In this document: positions 12,117-20,206 of the stretch, piece by piece | Layout: every line of letters starts with the position of its first letter | How positions within the stretch are numbered: the stretch's first letter is position 1 | Origin: Agrobacterium tumefaciens | Lineage (GTDB): Bacteria; Pseudomonadota; Alphaproteobacteria; Rhizobiales; Rhizobiaceae | Direction: 5' to 3' | DNA: 64,000 nt | Assembly (NCBI RefSeq): GCF_000834635.1 | Contig: NZ_JXQV01000009.1 | Span: 1 to 64,000, forward strand | Notes under the pieces: model-generated | What the model was told of the DNA's origin: nothing | The model's database searches: none | The model's input: the letters and a program-made list of their open reading frames with translations, nothing else | Program-made: the position numbers and the translations under genes

Positions 12117-12670
12117 CAGTCCACCGATCCAGTTATCGTTTCATCCATGTCACCGGTTTCGTCACCCTGCTGGGCGCGCGCCACCGGCATGGGCTGCGCT
12201 GACCGCGCAACCTTTGCGCGCGGCTGCGGAACAGGCACCCCACCACTCACCGCGATTTGACCTGCGGGCGGTGATTTGGGTTTTACACCACCCAATGTTG
12301 CGCCAGGCTTGGAGCCACTCATGGCGGCTGCAATTACATCTTCCACGCTCATGCCCACCGGCTCGGGCGGCTGCGGCAATTGCGAGCGCAGCATCGGCAA
12401 TTCCTTGGGCTGGGAAAGCTGGTTCGGCATTGTCGGTGCCAGCGCCAGATCGCCCTGATAGGCGTTGACCAGCCGGTGCAGACGGTTCGGCTGCGTCAGC
12501 AGCGCCCAGTCGGCACGCAGGAGGTCAATCGTGTCCTTCTCCAGCTTGATCTCGGCTTCCAGCTTGCGCACGGAATCCAGCTTCAAATCGGCCTGATGCT
12601 TGATCGAATAGGTCACGACAGCCGCAGCCACCATCACACCCATCAGAACGAAGTCGAAGGTTCTGAGCAT
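12116..12670 (-). CDS. ftsL: FtsL-like cell-division protein
   Basis: A bitopic membrane protein of the FtsB-FtsL-FtsQ type is inferred. The ATG at 12670 has GGGAGG just upstream and gives MLRTFDFVLMGVMVAAAVVTYS, a short N-terminus followed by a membrane segment (about 6-24). A heptad-rich coiled-coil-like stretch follows (about 30-65: LDSVRKLEAEIKLEKDTIDLL). The C-terminal half (about 85-184) is rich in Pro, Gln and Ala and looks disordered, making the protein longer (184) than enterobacterial FtsL (about 120). Position between rsmH and ftsI, with a one-base overlap onto ftsI, is the main support, since FtsL proteins are poorly conserved. Confidence 0.85.
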   Translation of the reverse strand: MLRTFDFVLMGVMVAAAVVTYSIKHQADLKLDSVRKLEAEIKLEKDTIDLLRADWALLTQPNRLHRLVNAYQGDLALAPTMPNQLSQPKELPMLRSQLPQPPEPVGMSVEDVIAAAMSGSKPGATLGGVKPKSPPAGQIAVSGGVPVPQPRAKVARSAQPMPVARAQQGDETGDMDETITGSVD

Positions 12671-12671
12671 A

Positions 12672-13697
12672 TCAACCTCCCATCTTTGCAAGACTTGCGA
12701 GATCGGGCAGATCGAAGATCGAAAGATCGGCAGGCCGGGCGGCAGCGTTCGTGCGAACACCGGCGCGCAGCTTGGCGGAACGAGCCCGCGGATTGATCTC
12801 TGCCTCCTCGTCGCTGGCCGCAATCATCGACTTGCCCACGGCATCGAAAATGGCGGGCGTGTCGGCCACCATCGGCATGTGGCGGGAGCCCGCCGCACGG
12901 CCGGAACGATCCGCGAAATACTTTTTGACGATGCGGTCTTCGAGAGAATGGAAGGTCACGATGACAAGACGGCCGCCCGGCTTCACCGCACGCTCGGCTG
13001 CAAACAGCGCCTGCGCCAATTCGCCCAACTCGTCATTGACGAAGACGCGCAGCGCCTGAAACACGCGCGTTGCAGGGTGAATTTTGTCCTTGGCCTTGCG
13101 CGGGGTCACGATTTCGATCAATCCGGCCAGATCACGGGTGGTGCGGAAAGGCTCCTCGGCACGCTTCTTCTCGATGGCGCGGGCAATGCGGCCCGGCTGC
13201 TTTTCTTCGCCCAGAAAACCGAAAATACGGATCAGGTCCGAAACCTTTGCGCGGTTCACCACATCAGCCGCCGAAACGCCTGACGCGGACATGCGCATGT
13301 CCAGGGGCCCGTTTCTCTGGAACGAGAAGCCGCGCTCGGCCTCATCGATCTGCATGGAAGAGACGCCGATATCGAGCACCAGACCATCGAGGCCATCGGC
13401 CGGCACATGGGCGGAAAGATTGGAAAACTGAGACTGGATGAGCGAGAGGCGTCCGCCATTGGCCGCAACCATGCCCTGCCCGCCTTCGATAGCATTGGGG
13501 TCGCGGTCGAGCGCGATGACGTCGGCACCCTGATCCAGAATGGCCTGGGTGTATCCGCCCGCACCAAATGTGCCGTCGAGAATGATTTTGCCGGGCGCAG
13601 GCTCAAGCGCGCCTAGGACTTCATGGAGAAGAACCGGAATGTGGCGAACCGGTCCGCCACCGGCTTCAGAAGATCGTCCGCCAGAATTCGCCGCCAT
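12672..13697 (-). CDS. rsmH: 16S rRNA (cytosine1402-N4)-methyltransferase RsmH (MraW)
   Basis: RsmH methylates the N4 of C1402 in 16S rRNA using S-adenosylmethionine. The ATG at 13697 gives 341 residues with [10 protein letters not shown] (19-28), the SAM-binding loop [10 protein letters not shown] (41-50), [10 protein letters not shown] and the C-terminal [20 protein letters not shown] motif. The frame stays open for another 212 codons upstream, but that stretch runs across mraZ in the wrong frame and is not homologous, so it is excluded. The start is 14 nt downstream of mraZ; the stop precedes the ftsL ATG by one base. Confidence 0.95.
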   Translation of the reverse strand: MAANSGGRSSEAGGGPVRHIPVLLHEVLGALEPAPGKIILDGTFGAGGYTQAILDQGADVIALDRDPNAIEGGQGMVAANGGRLSLIQSQFSNLSAHVPADGLDGLVLDIGVSSMQIDEAERGFSFQRNGPLDMRMSASGVSAADVVNRAKVSDLIRIFGFLGEEKQPGRIARAIEKKRAEEPFRTTRDLAGLIEIVTPRKAKDKIHPATRVFQALRVFVNDELGELAQALFAAERAVKPGGRLVIVTFHSLEDRIVKKYFADRSGRAAGSRHMPMVADTPAIFDAVGKSMIAASDEEAEINPRARSAKLRAGVRTNAAARPADLSIFDLPDLASLAKMGG

Positions 13698-13711
13698 TCC
13701 GTTTCCCCGTC

Positions 13712-14152
13712 CTATCCGGGGCGAACAGCGGTAAAGCCGCGCCCCGATCTTGCTGCCTTCTGCGCCTCGTAAAACGCTTCCGGCTGCCACAACTGAAAAT
13801 GATCCGCCCGACCGACAAAGGTAACTTCCGCGCTGATGCCAGTGAATTCCCGAATGAAATCCGTGACCATCAGACGCCCTTCGCCGTCCAGCTTCATGAA
13901 AACGCCGCCACCGTGAACCAGCAGCGACATCGCGTTCGCTTCCGGCGAGAACGCATCCATGGAGGCGATCTGCCGTTCGTATCGTTCCAGCAAGTCCGGA
14001 CCGCCCACGCTGATGGCCGGAAATGCAAAATCCTGGAGACAATAAAGCTCCTGAATGCCCCGCTCCGCCAGCACCGAACGAAACAGCGACGGAACCGAAA
14101 CGCGCCCCTTGGCGTCGATTCTGTTCGTCACGTTCGATAAAAAGCGACCCAT
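13712..14152 (-). CDS. mraZ: Transcriptional regulator MraZ
   Basis: MraZ is a ring-forming DNA-binding protein that, in other bacteria, represses its own dcw promoter. The 146-residue product contains the two expected SpoVT/AbrB-like half-domains, each with the DxxxR motif: DAKGR (13-17) and DGEGR (89-93). I chose the ATG at 14152 ([17 protein letters not shown]) over a TTG five codons upstream because the family starts here and GGCGAG lies at a suitable distance. It is first in the dcw cluster. About 170 bp upstream lie four TGGGN repeats, the expected MraZ target, overlapping a candidate promoter, so autoregulation is likely. Confidence 0.95.
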   Translation of the reverse strand: MGRFLSNVTNRIDAKGRVSVPSLFRSVLAERGIQELYCLQDFAFPAISVGGPDLLERYERQIASMDAFSPEANAMSLLVHGGGVFMKLDGEGRLMVTDFIREFTGISAEVTFVGRADHFQLWQPEAFYEAQKAARSGRGFTAVRPG

Positions 14153-14322
14153 TTTTAAACTCGCCAAAACCGCCGAATGCAGGGCCTGAACCCGCCTCGA
14201 CAGGCAACACCGTTACGCACGACACATCGCTGACCGGCAGGACATAATGCCCATCGGACCCTTGCAGGCCTCTCCGTCTCATTGATTGCGGGTCAAAAAC
14301 ACGACCCTTTGTGGTGTGCATT

Positions 14323-14357
14323 TGGGATATCATGGGACACTTTGGGCGTCAATGGGA
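14323..14357 (-). promoter_or_regulatory. Candidate MraZ operator and dcw promoter
   Basis: On the plus strand TGGGN occurs at 14323, 14333, 14343 and 14353, four direct repeats with an exact 10-bp period (TGGG-N6). Published MraZ sites are such TGGGN repeats with 5-nt spacers. Read on the minus strand, TTGACG (14352-14347) and TATCCC (14329-14324) are separated by 17 nt and form a plausible sigma-70 promoter lying inside the repeats. This would give a leader of roughly 160 nt before mraZ. The repeats are seen directly; the regulatory role is inference from the family. Confidence 0.75.
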
Positions 14358-14407
14358 GAAGCCAGCGGGATGCTGCCTTCGGATCGAACATTCATATCCC
14401 GTTAAGA

Positions 14408-14423
14408 TTAACGAATGGTTTAC
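14408..14423. promoter_or_regulatory. CtrA-like binding site upstream of the dcw promoter
   Basis: TTAA-N7-TTTAC is one mismatch from the alphaproteobacterial CtrA consensus TTAA-N7-TTAAC. It lies about 55 bp upstream of the candidate mraZ promoter, between it and rnpB. Short AT-rich motifs of this kind occur by chance, so this is a weak call. Confidence 0.3.
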
Positions 14424-14551
14424 CGTGTCCATTCAAGCACTTGGCGCGAGGCGACCAGAAACCGCCCATGAAAACTTGCTTTATCAGCAATTTCAAATGC
14501 TTACAGGCGCGCGCCGAGCACGCACCAAGGGCCTGATTTAAAAAAGGAAAT

Positions 14552-14954
14552 TTGCCAGTTGGCCTGTAAGCCGGGTTCTGTATGGCCCCGGTTTGACCCG
14601 GAACGTGGCAGCCATTCATCTGGGACGGCATTTGCACACCGCCTCTTGCAACCCACCCGGATGACTCGCCCAAAAACCCGCTGTAGGTCCGCTTGCGCGA
14701 ACCCCACGTCATCCCTATTCGGTCTTGCTCCCGGTGGGGTTTACCATGCCACCCCTGTTACCAGCGGCGCGGTGGGCTCTTACCCCACCCTTTCACCCTT
14801 ACCATCTGATAGATGGCGGTCTACTCTCTGCGGCACTTTCCCTAGGGTCGCCCCCGCCGGACGTTATCCGGCACCGTGTCTTTGTGGAGCCCGGACTTTC
14901 CTCACCCTACCGTCTTTCGACATTGGTAAAGCGCGGCTGCCCGGCCAACTGGCA
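14552..14954 (-). ncRNA. rnpB: RNase P RNA (type A)
   Basis: This is the catalytic RNA of RNase P, which matures tRNA 5' ends. Read on the minus strand it contains the universally conserved GAGGAAAGTCCGGGCTCCA near the 5' end (about 14905-14887), the GGTAAACCCCACC and GGAGCAAGACCGAATAGGG core (about 14746-14710), and the 3' signature ACAGAACCCGGCTTA followed by CAGGCC (about 14581-14561). The terminal helix P1 closes perfectly: GCCAGTTGGCC at the 5' end with GGCCAACTGGC at the 3' end. The length of about 403 nt matches alphaproteobacterial RNAs; ends are set from P1 and may be off by a few bases. Downstream, TTTCCTTTTTT may aid termination. Confidence 0.96.
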
Positions 14955-15011
14955 GGGGCTCCTTAGACGGGTTCCACGGCGAATGCCAACAGAAAATCGG
15001 CCACAGGCAAA

Positions 15012-16205
15012 TTACATCGAGAAAACCGGCTTGAAATCCGCATCATAGCCTTCATCGCCAATCGTACCGTCTACGATCAGCTTTGCACCCAGACGCCCGA
15101 TTTCATCGCAGCTCTTGGCAGATGCGCCGCAGCCACCGGTCAGCACGGCAATGTTGGGCGAGCTCGTATAACCGATGGCAGGAAAACCACTCGGCGGGTA
15201 GGATGTGACGCAGGCCGCCATGGATATGCGCGCGCGGTCGATGGATGGGATCAGCATTTCAATAATATCTGAAAAATCATCGCGAACCCCGGGATTTCCG
15301 CCGGAGCGGAACCAGTCGCGGATGTCCCGGTCACTTGTCAGCGGCACGTCCACCGGCTCTCCGCCAATCTTGAGATAGAACTTCCCATCGGGATATTGCA
15401 CCGGCGGCAGAAGATAGATGTGTTTGCTGGCATCGGCAGGCTCATAGATCAGCGAAGGCGTACCGGCGTAGCGACCAAGCTCGGTCTCCGGTATCTCGAA
15501 AAAGGCAACCGTGCGGGCGCATACCACCATCTCCAGCGGCTGTGGCAACAGCCCCTCGGCAATGGAAAACCCACCCGCCGCAACCAGCACCTTCTCTGCC
15601 GTGTAGCTCACGCCCGAAGCCGTCGTCACCGTCGCAACGCCTCCGTCCTCGGCCACGCTCACAACAACATCGTCGATGCGCGTCACCCCACGCTTCTGTC
15701 CAATCGCAATCTGCGCCCGCACCAGTTCACGCGGATTGACGAAACCGGCATTGCTCCTCTCGAACACGCCTTCGCATCCACCCTCGAAGGAGAAATAGGG
15801 GAAGCGCTGCGCAAGGGCTGCATCGTCGAGCACCTCGGTCTTGACGCTCAGCGCGTCAGCCGCCGCACACACATTCTCGATATAGGAATAGCCGGTGCCC
15901 CGCGCCTTGCCGACAATGAGGCACCCCACTTCCCCATAAAACTCGACGCCGCTCTCCCGCTCGATCTCTGCGTAACGCGCAATAGAACGGTTGGCGAGCC
16001 GCGCCCAGTCCGCATTGCTATCGATGGTCCGGGTTATCCGCGCCGCATCATAGTGGCTGGCGAAAACACCCTTGTGGTTCTTGATATCGTGAGGTTCTCC
16101 GGGACCGATCAGGGCAACGCCATCACAGCCGTCAGCAAGATATCGGGCAGCAGAAGCCCCCATCATACCCGCACCCACCACGATATATTGAAACTGTGTT
16201 GCCAT
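15012..16205 (-). CDS. FAD-dependent amine/amino-acid oxidoreductase (DAO family), copy 1
   Basis: Predicted cytoplasmic flavoenzyme of the D-amino-acid-oxidase/sarcosine-oxidase superfamily. The 397-residue protein opens with the FAD dinucleotide-binding motif VVGAGMMGASAARYL (about 9-23) and has the second flavin-contact region VLVAAGGFS, typical of DAO-fold enzymes. The ATG at 16205 is preferred over a GTG four codons upstream because GGTGAG lies 7 nt before it. The next gene upstream on the same strand (16325-17512) is a clear paralogue, aligned along nearly the whole length, so this is a tandem duplication. The substrate cannot be read from sequence; D-amino acids, glycine, sarcosine or an opine-like compound are all possible. 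Confidence 0.8.
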   Translation of the reverse strand: MATQFQYIVVGAGMMGASAARYLADGCDGVALIGPGEPHDIKNHKGVFASHYDAARITRTIDSNADWARLANRSIARYAEIERESGVEFYGEVGCLIVGKARGTGYSYIENVCAAADALSVKTEVLDDAALAQRFPYFSFEGGCEGVFERSNAGFVNPRELVRAQIAIGQKRGVTRIDDVVVSVAEDGGVATVTTASGVSYTAEKVLVAAGGFSIAEGLLPQPLEMVVCARTVAFFEIPETELGRYAGTPSLIYEPADASKHIYLLPPVQYPDGKFYLKIGGEPVDVPLTSDRDIRDWFRSGGNPGVRDDFSDIIEMLIPSIDRARISMAACVTSYPPSGFPAIGYTSSPNIAVLTGGCGASAKSCDEIGRLGAKLIVDGTIGDEGYDADFKPVFSM

Positions 16206-16288
16206 GAACGCGCTCACCGATTTTCGATTCCGTCACAACACGTTGTAGCAGTTTGCTGAATCGATTCCAGAGAGTTGGGGTTGGATAG

Positions 16289-16317
16289 GTTGGTGGGGGT
16301 AAGACAAACCCACCAAC
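16289..16317 (-). terminator. Stem-loop between the two FAD oxidoreductase genes
   Basis: A perfect 9-bp inverted repeat (GTTGGTGGG / CCCACCAAC) with an 11-nt loop starts 8 nt past the stop of the upstream paralogue. There is no T-run after it on the minus strand, so it may stabilise or partly terminate the upstream message rather than act as a full intrinsic terminator. Confidence 0.4.
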
Positions 16318-16324
16318 ACCGAAC

Positions 16325-17512
16325 TTACACAAAAACCGGCACCATCTGCGCCGCAAAATCATCTTCTGTCAGTTGCCCATCCAGCAAAAGCACAGCCCCC
16401 AGCCGACCGATCTCGTCGGATGATTTCGCCGCGACAAAGTTGCCGCCGGTCAGCACGGCAATGTTGGAAGACTGCGTGTAGCCAATATAGGGATAGCCCG
16501 TGCGGGTAATCGAGGCGACGCAGGACCCTGAGGTGACAGGGCAGCCGACAAGCCCCGGCATCAGCTCGATGGCGCGCTTCACCAGAAAAGCCACTTCGCT
16601 TTCCGTACCATCGGAGTGGAACCATGACACCGCCTGAGCCAGCGTCTCCAGCCTGCCCTTCTCGCTCTCACCACCAATTTTCAGATAGACCTTGCCATCG
16701 GGATATTTCACCGGCGGCAGGATGTAGACGATGTCATCGGCATTTTCCGCCAGCACGATGGTAGCAGGCATGGCAGAGAAATCACGCTCCTTTTCCTCAT
16801 CCAGCTCGAAAAACGCAATCGTCCGGCCCGTCGCCGCCATATCGACCGTCGAGGGCAGAAGATCAGCCATATTGGTGAACCCGCCCGCCGCCACGATCAC
16901 GTTCTCCGCCGTGTAGCGCTGGCCCGTATCCGTCACCACCTCGACACTGGAGGCCGTGTCCGTAATCCGCACCGCCGTCTCGCGGATCAGCTTTGCTCCC
17001 TTTTGCTCGGCAATGGCGATCTGCGCCTTCACCAGCGCACGCGGATTGACATAACCGGCATTGCGCGCCTCGAACCAGCCATGGTGATCGTCAGGCAGAT
17101 CGAACATCGGAAAGCGTGCGCTGAGGCCTGACGTGTCCAGCACATCAATCCCGCTGTTTCCAGCCGTGCGCGCGGCCATGGCAGCGGTCACGTAATCACC
17201 ACCCAGTCCCTTGCCGTTACCGGCAAACAGGCAACCCGCCTCGTGGTAAAACCGGATGCCGCTCTCAGCTTCAATCTGCGCATAGCGTCCGATGGAGCGT
17301 TTCGCCAGTTCCGCCCAGACAGGATCGCCATCGAACCCGCGTGTGATTCTGGCCTCGTCATAATGGCTGGAAAAAACGCCCTCGTGGCTCTTGCGGTCCA
17401 CGGGCTCTGCGGGGCCAATCAGCGCCACGCCGTCAGTCGCGCCTGAAAGGTGGCGCGCAGCTGCAGCCCCCATCATACCCGCACCGACGACGATATATTT
17501 GAAATCCGGCAT
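16325..17512 (-). CDS. FAD-dependent amine/amino-acid oxidoreductase (DAO family), copy 2
   Basis: Paralogue of the adjacent gene at 15012-16205. The 395-residue protein starts MPDFKYIVVGAGMMGAAAARHL with the Rossmann FAD motif at about 8-22, shares the VDRKSHEGVFSSHYDEARITR-like segment with its neighbour (DIKNHKGVFASHYDAARITR there), and has the second flavin motif VIVAAGGFT. The shared C-terminal block VLTGG(N/C)..AKS.DEIGRLGA is also conserved between them. The ATG at 17512 follows GGGAG; an upstream in-frame start at 17548 lacks one. The two genes are separated by 119 nt containing a stem-loop and could form an operon. Substrate unknown. Confidence 0.8.
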   Translation of the reverse strand: MPDFKYIVVGAGMMGAAAARHLSGATDGVALIGPAEPVDRKSHEGVFSSHYDEARITRGFDGDPVWAELAKRSIGRYAQIEAESGIRFYHEAGCLFAGNGKGLGGDYVTAAMAARTAGNSGIDVLDTSGLSARFPMFDLPDDHHGWFEARNAGYVNPRALVKAQIAIAEQKGAKLIRETAVRITDTASSVEVVTDTGQRYTAENVIVAAGGFTNMADLLPSTVDMAATGRTIAFFELDEEKERDFSAMPATIVLAENADDIVYILPPVKYPDGKVYLKIGGESEKGRLETLAQAVSWFHSDGTESEVAFLVKRAIELMPGLVGCPVTSGSCVASITRTGYPYIGYTQSSNIAVLTGGNFVAAKSSDEIGRLGAVLLLDGQLTEDDFAAQMVPVFV

Positions 17513-17597
17513 GGTCCGCTCCCGTAATGCTATGCCACTGCCTAGCAAAGTCGGGCCACATGCAAAAGCGCCAAATCCACCATCACGCCAAAAGCCA

Positions 17598-18134
17598 TCA
17601 GCCCTGCAACAGCGCCTGCACCTTGCCGCAATATTGTTTGGAAACCGGGTTCATGCGCTTTGCGGCGTGGCCTGCATTGTAGCGCAAAATCGTATTGCAG
17701 ACCTGCCCGCCGCCCAGTTGATGCGCCATGGCCAGATATTGCATGCCCCAGCGAATATTGGTCTCTGGATCATAGAGCCCCTTGGTCGTGCCGCGATAAC
17801 CGATCATGCGCGCAGTCGCTGGCTTTATCTGCATGAGACCCACTTCACCGGCACTGCCGCGCGCCTTGGGATTAAACTTGCTTTCAACCGATACCACCGC
17901 ATGGGCCAGATTGGTCGGAACGCCATAGCGCGTGGCATATTTCACGATCAGCTCGGAATAGCCATTGTGCAGCTTTTGTGGAAGCGCCCTTTCGGGGATG
18001 GGATAACCCGGCTTGCGAATGAAGGTTTCCAGCGTGACAGTCTTGGTTTTAACCCCTTCTTCGGCAAAAGCGGGACCACTCTGTGCGGCAAGCATGACAA
18101 GGCAAGCCGAAACAGCAATATAGGCAATTCTCAT
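17598..18134 (-). CDS. Lytic transglycosylase, secreted, SLT domain
   Basis: A periplasmic enzyme that cleaves the MurNAc-GlcNAc bond with formation of 1,6-anhydro-MurNAc. The 178-residue precursor has a signal peptide (about 1-24, ending PAFA-E) and a compact Slt70-type catalytic domain: the catalytic glutamate is Glu84 in VSVESKFNP, followed by GEVGLMQIKPATAR and, near the C-terminus, RYNAGHAAKR. It is short for the family and has no extra wall-binding domain. It is one of three lytic transglycosylase genes within 11 kb. Confidence 0.88.
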   Translation of the reverse strand: MRIAYIAVSACLVMLAAQSGPAFAEEGVKTKTVTLETFIRKPGYPIPERALPQKLHNGYSELIVKYATRYGVPTNLAHAVVSVESKFNPKARGSAGEVGLMQIKPATARMIGYRGTTKGLYDPETNIRWGMQYLAMAHQLGGGQVCNTILRYNAGHAAKRMNPVSKQYCGKVQALLQG

Positions 18135-18367
18135 GGGTATGAAACGTCTCCGGGCTGAAGACTGCGAACGGCAGCGTTAATACGCGCCACATGGGAAGGT
18201 CATCGGGACGATCCGTCGCACGTCTTCATCATTGATACTGACAATGACCGTTTCAAAATGAAACAAATCATCGGTTGATGAGGTGCATTAAGTGAATCAA
18301 TGAGGATATACTGTGGCAAGACGCAAAAAACCGCGTCACGCATCTGTGTAGAGATGCCGTCATTCAA

Positions 18368-19135
18368 TCAGACGCCGCTAAACCTTGGCAGCGCCGATAT
18401 CAGCCTGTGCAACGTGTCGATGGTCGAAAAATCCGCGATACCATCCACCAGAACAGGCCGGAAATGCCGCTGGAAAGCCGCAACCACGCCCTCTGTTTTT
18501 TCGCAGTAAATGCCCGTAATTTCAACGCCGTAACCATAGAGAGACAGCATCGACTGGAGCGCCTCGACCGGCTGTCCGCTATCGCCGCGCTGAAAAAACC
18601 GCCCGCCACCGATGGCTGCCGCCTCAACCCAGTGTCCGACGCCATGCTGCGACAGGGTGTCCCATGGGAACTTCTCACCCGGATCGATCTTGCGCACCGG
18701 CGCGATATCGGAATGTCCCAGCACCTTTTCAGGCGCAATGGACCACCGCTGCGCACAATCCCGACACAATTGGATCACCGCCTCGATCTGCGCATCGGGA
18801 AAGTCAGGTAACCCCGCCGGATGCCCAGCATTGGCAATCTCAATGCCAATCGAGCGCGAATTGATATCGACGGCACCATCCCAGAAGCTTTTTCCGGCGT
18901 GCCATGCGCGCTGGCTCTCAGGAACGAGCTGCAAGATCCGCCCGTCTTCGAAAACGAAGTAATGGCTGGAAACCTGGCTCTCTTCATTGCACAGCCAGGA
19001 TAACGCGCTATCGGCAGTGCCCATGCCTGTGTAGTGAAGAATAATTATGTCGGGACCGGCAACACCAACCCGCTCGCCATGGTTGGGCGAAGGCGCGACA
19101 AGCGCACCGGCATAATCGGCTGTGAATTCACTCAT
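18368..19135 (-). CDS. N-acetylmuramoyl-L-alanine amidase, AmiD/AmpD-like
   Basis: Zinc amidase that removes stem peptides from MurNAc or anhydro-MurNAc. The 255-residue protein has an Amidase_2 domain with the likely zinc ligands His34 (ILHYTGM), His141 (LGHSDIAP) and Asp151 (KIDPGEKFPW) and the catalytic Glu99 (GIEIANAG). A C-terminal peptidoglycan-binding-like domain (about 185-245: QPVEALQSMLSLYGYGVEITG) makes it more like AmiD than cytosolic AmpD. No clear signal peptide is visible, so it may act in the cytoplasm on recycled muropeptides. Its ATG overlaps the stop of the TerB-DnaJ gene by 4 nt, which suggests coupled expression. Confidence 0.88.
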   Translation of the reverse strand: MSEFTADYAGALVAPSPNHGERVGVAGPDIIILHYTGMGTADSALSWLCNEESQVSSHYFVFEDGRILQLVPESQRAWHAGKSFWDGAVDINSRSIGIEIANAGHPAGLPDFPDAQIEAVIQLCRDCAQRWSIAPEKVLGHSDIAPVRKIDPGEKFPWDTLSQHGVGHWVEAAAIGGGRFFQRGDSGQPVEALQSMLSLYGYGVEITGIYCEKTEGVVAAFQRHFRPVLVDGIADFSTIDTLHRLISALPRFSGV

Positions 19136-19869
19136 GCGACGCGGCGTTCTTTCTCGATGGCCGCATAGGCCGCGTTCAGCGCCGCCATCCGCTCATTGGC
19201 CGCGGCATGCAGTTCCATGGGAACGCCACGCGCAATCAGCTTGTCCGGGTGATGTTCGGCCACCAGCGTACGGTAGCGCTTGCGAATATCCAGAAAATCA
19301 TCCGCTGGCGAAACGCCGAGAACACGATACGGGTCGCGCCCATCCATATGCACATGCCGCGCCATGATGGTTTCGAAATGATCGTCCGTGATTCGGAAAA
19401 TTTCAGCGATTCGGCCCAGAAACGCCATTTCGCGCTCATGGATCAAACCATCCGCCTTGGCGATATGGAACAGACCATCGATCACGCTTTCCAGCATTTC
19501 GCAGTTCTGCTCGCCAGAACCGCAAAGACCGGACAGGCGCTCGGCATAGGCCTCATAACCAGCCACATCCTGTCGCGCCAGATTGTAAAGTCGGGCGACG
19601 TTCTGCGCTTCTTCTTCGGGAAAGTCGAAAATCTGGCGAAACGCCTTCACTTCCGCATCATTCACCATGCCATCGGCCTTGGCCATCTTGGCAGAGAGGG
19701 CAATGATAGCAATGGAGAAAGATACCTGCCGACGCGTCTCGGGATCGCCTTCAAAAACGGTCCTGACGGCCTCTATCACACGGCCAAGCACGTTGCCCGC
19801 CGCATCGCCAATTGCGCCGAGCAGTCGTTCCCAAAGCGAAGTCAGTTGCAAACAGGCGAAATCGTACAT
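19132..19869 (-). CDS. TerB-DnaJ domain protein (DjlA-like)
   Basis: A J-domain co-chaperone is inferred. The C-terminal J domain contains DPYRVLGVSPADDF...IRKRYRTLVAEHHPDKL, with the HPD tripeptide that stimulates DnaK. The preceding region (about 45-165) resembles the TerB/tellurite-resistance helical domain found in DjlA (SIAIIALSAKMAKADG, HIAKADGLIHERE). Several ATGs are available: 19914, 19899, 19884, 19872 and 19869. I list the last, which removes an odd Met/Arg-rich leader, but no start has a strong ribosome binding site. There is no membrane anchor as in enterobacterial DjlA. The stop overlaps the amidase gene by 4 nt. Confidence 0.8.
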   Translation of the reverse strand: MYDFACLQLTSLWERLLGAIGDAAGNVLGRVIEAVRTVFEGDPETRRQVSFSIAIIALSAKMAKADGMVNDAEVKAFRQIFDFPEEEAQNVARLYNLARQDVAGYEAYAERLSGLCGSGEQNCEMLESVIDGLFHIAKADGLIHEREMAFLGRIAEIFRITDDHFETIMARHVHMDGRDPYRVLGVSPADDFLDIRKRYRTLVAEHHPDKLIARGVPMELHAAANERMAALNAAYAAIEKERRVA

Positions 19870-20206
19870 CATGAGTGCGATCATACGATGCCGCCGCATG
19901 AATGCAATATACATAAAGGTCGCATGTCATTAACTTTTATTCATCTTCAGATCACCATTTTCTGGCTCTCGGAAACACTCTGCGAAGGGCACCGCCACTG
20001 TTTTCCACAGGCTGGTATCTCGCCTTTGCAGCTGCCAGCCAATTGAAACGATTATATCGGCCACGCCGCCCAGCGCCTTCGAAAATTGCCGCGAAATGCC
20101 CGATTTTCTTGAGAAATTCACTTTACATGCCCCATTGGCTGCTCCATCCATTTGCCCCAGCGGATCTTTGGCGAGATCGTTTGAACAAACACGAAGGAGT
20201 GCCACG
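19870..20206. other. Divergent intergenic region, no gene seen
   Basis: This 337-bp gap separates the divergent TerB-DnaJ and phosphofructokinase genes and should hold both promoters. Apart from the AAGGAG site of the phosphofructokinase gene at its right end I see no convincing promoter pair, repeat or RNA. Confidence 0.5.

Noticed and set aside
13698..14333. 212-codon N-terminal extension of rsmH
   Set aside because: It crosses mraZ in a wrong frame and adds no RsmH homology; the normal start at 13697 gives the family length.
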